Shown here one piece after another: positions 63,998 to 64,000 of a DNA stretch of 64,000 nt. How positions within the stretch are numbered: position 1 is the stretch's first letter; each line of letters begins with the position of its first letter. Source of the DNA: Collimonas fungivorans. Lineage in GTDB: Bacteria; Pseudomonadota; Gammaproteobacteria; Burkholderiales; Burkholderiaceae_D. The notes under the pieces were generated by a model. It did not search any database. It was not told the origin of the DNA and saw only the letters and a list, made by a program, of their open reading frames with translations. The stretch is from assembly GCF_001584145.1 (NCBI RefSeq), contig NZ_CP013232.1:4650001-4714000 (forward strand), read 5' to 3'. Made by a program: the position numbers and the translations under genes.

Positions 63998-64000
63998 TGA

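Noticed and set aside
1..64000. CRISPR arrays, rRNA genes, complete insertion sequences or prophage
   Set aside because: No regularly spaced direct repeats, rRNA sequence or intact transposase was seen.

Overview
The window is GC-rich bacterial chromosome with short intergenic gaps and many overlapping start/stop codons. The gene content (RstAB-like system beside mipA, paired YceI genes behind cytochrome b561, thiL-pgpA-pncC-pyrF, LemA with two TPM proteins) and the sequence style point to a betaproteobacterium of the Burkholderiales, probably Oxalobacteraceae and Collimonas-like. That placement is inference from familiarity, not a search.

Layout. 1-9.2 kb: 3' end of a SulP transporter, a secreted protein with a SecD-P1-like segment, cytochrome b561 with two YceI proteins, a TAT-exported PhoD-like phosphatase, a DUF2946 protein with a Cys-rich beta-barrel protein, a DUF3761 protein and a GlsB/YeaQ membrane protein. 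9.2-18.7 kb: reductase and MipA/OmpV genes divergent from an RstAB-like two-component system, then M1 and M13 metallopeptidases. 18.7-25.5 kb: tyrosine phosphatase, amino-acid binding protein, 2-hydroxyacid dehydrogenase, methyltransferase, a frameshifted tandem glycosyltransferase and a KefB-type antiporter. 25.8-34.4 kb: a seven-gene, translationally coupled exopolysaccharide locus, the most interesting part of the window. 34.4-41.6 kb: mixed small genes including M29-like, hemerythrin-like, DUF3050, NCS2 permease, RlpA and DUF6404. 41.9-45.8 kb: a Crp/Fnr regulator, a hybrid histidine kinase and a REC-PAS protein. 46-51.7 kb: lipoprotein, DUF1272, GNAT, a LysR/aldo-keto reductase pair, and a truncated NTF2-like gene abutting an integrase remnant. 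51.8-60.2 kb: tRNA-Gly(CCC) and housekeeping genes (trmB, thiL, pgpA, pncC, pyrF, lemA, TPM proteins, dacB). 60.3-64 kb: a small membrane gene, then mgtA behind a roughly 500-nt leader with a small upstream ORF.

How genes may work together. In the exopolysaccharide locus, a WecB epimerase would supply UDP-ManNAc to a processive GT2 synthase. A membrane-anchored bactofilin-like protein, a secreted helical-toroid protein, a deacetylase-like protein, a YaiO-type outer-membrane barrel and a polytopic membrane protein would modify and export the polymer. This resembles Pga and Pel systems in logic but not in gene content. The synthase gene carries a one-base frameshift near its 3' end, and the tandem glycosyltransferase about 3 kb upstream carries another. 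Either the assembly has indel errors or the locus is decaying.

Non-coding structure includes several intrinsic terminators, a 166-bp near-palindromic MITE-like element downstream of pgpA, a 19-bp perfect inverted repeat between convergent genes, and REP-like GTGGGCAC palindromes after mgtA. No CRISPR array, rRNA or complete mobile element was seen.
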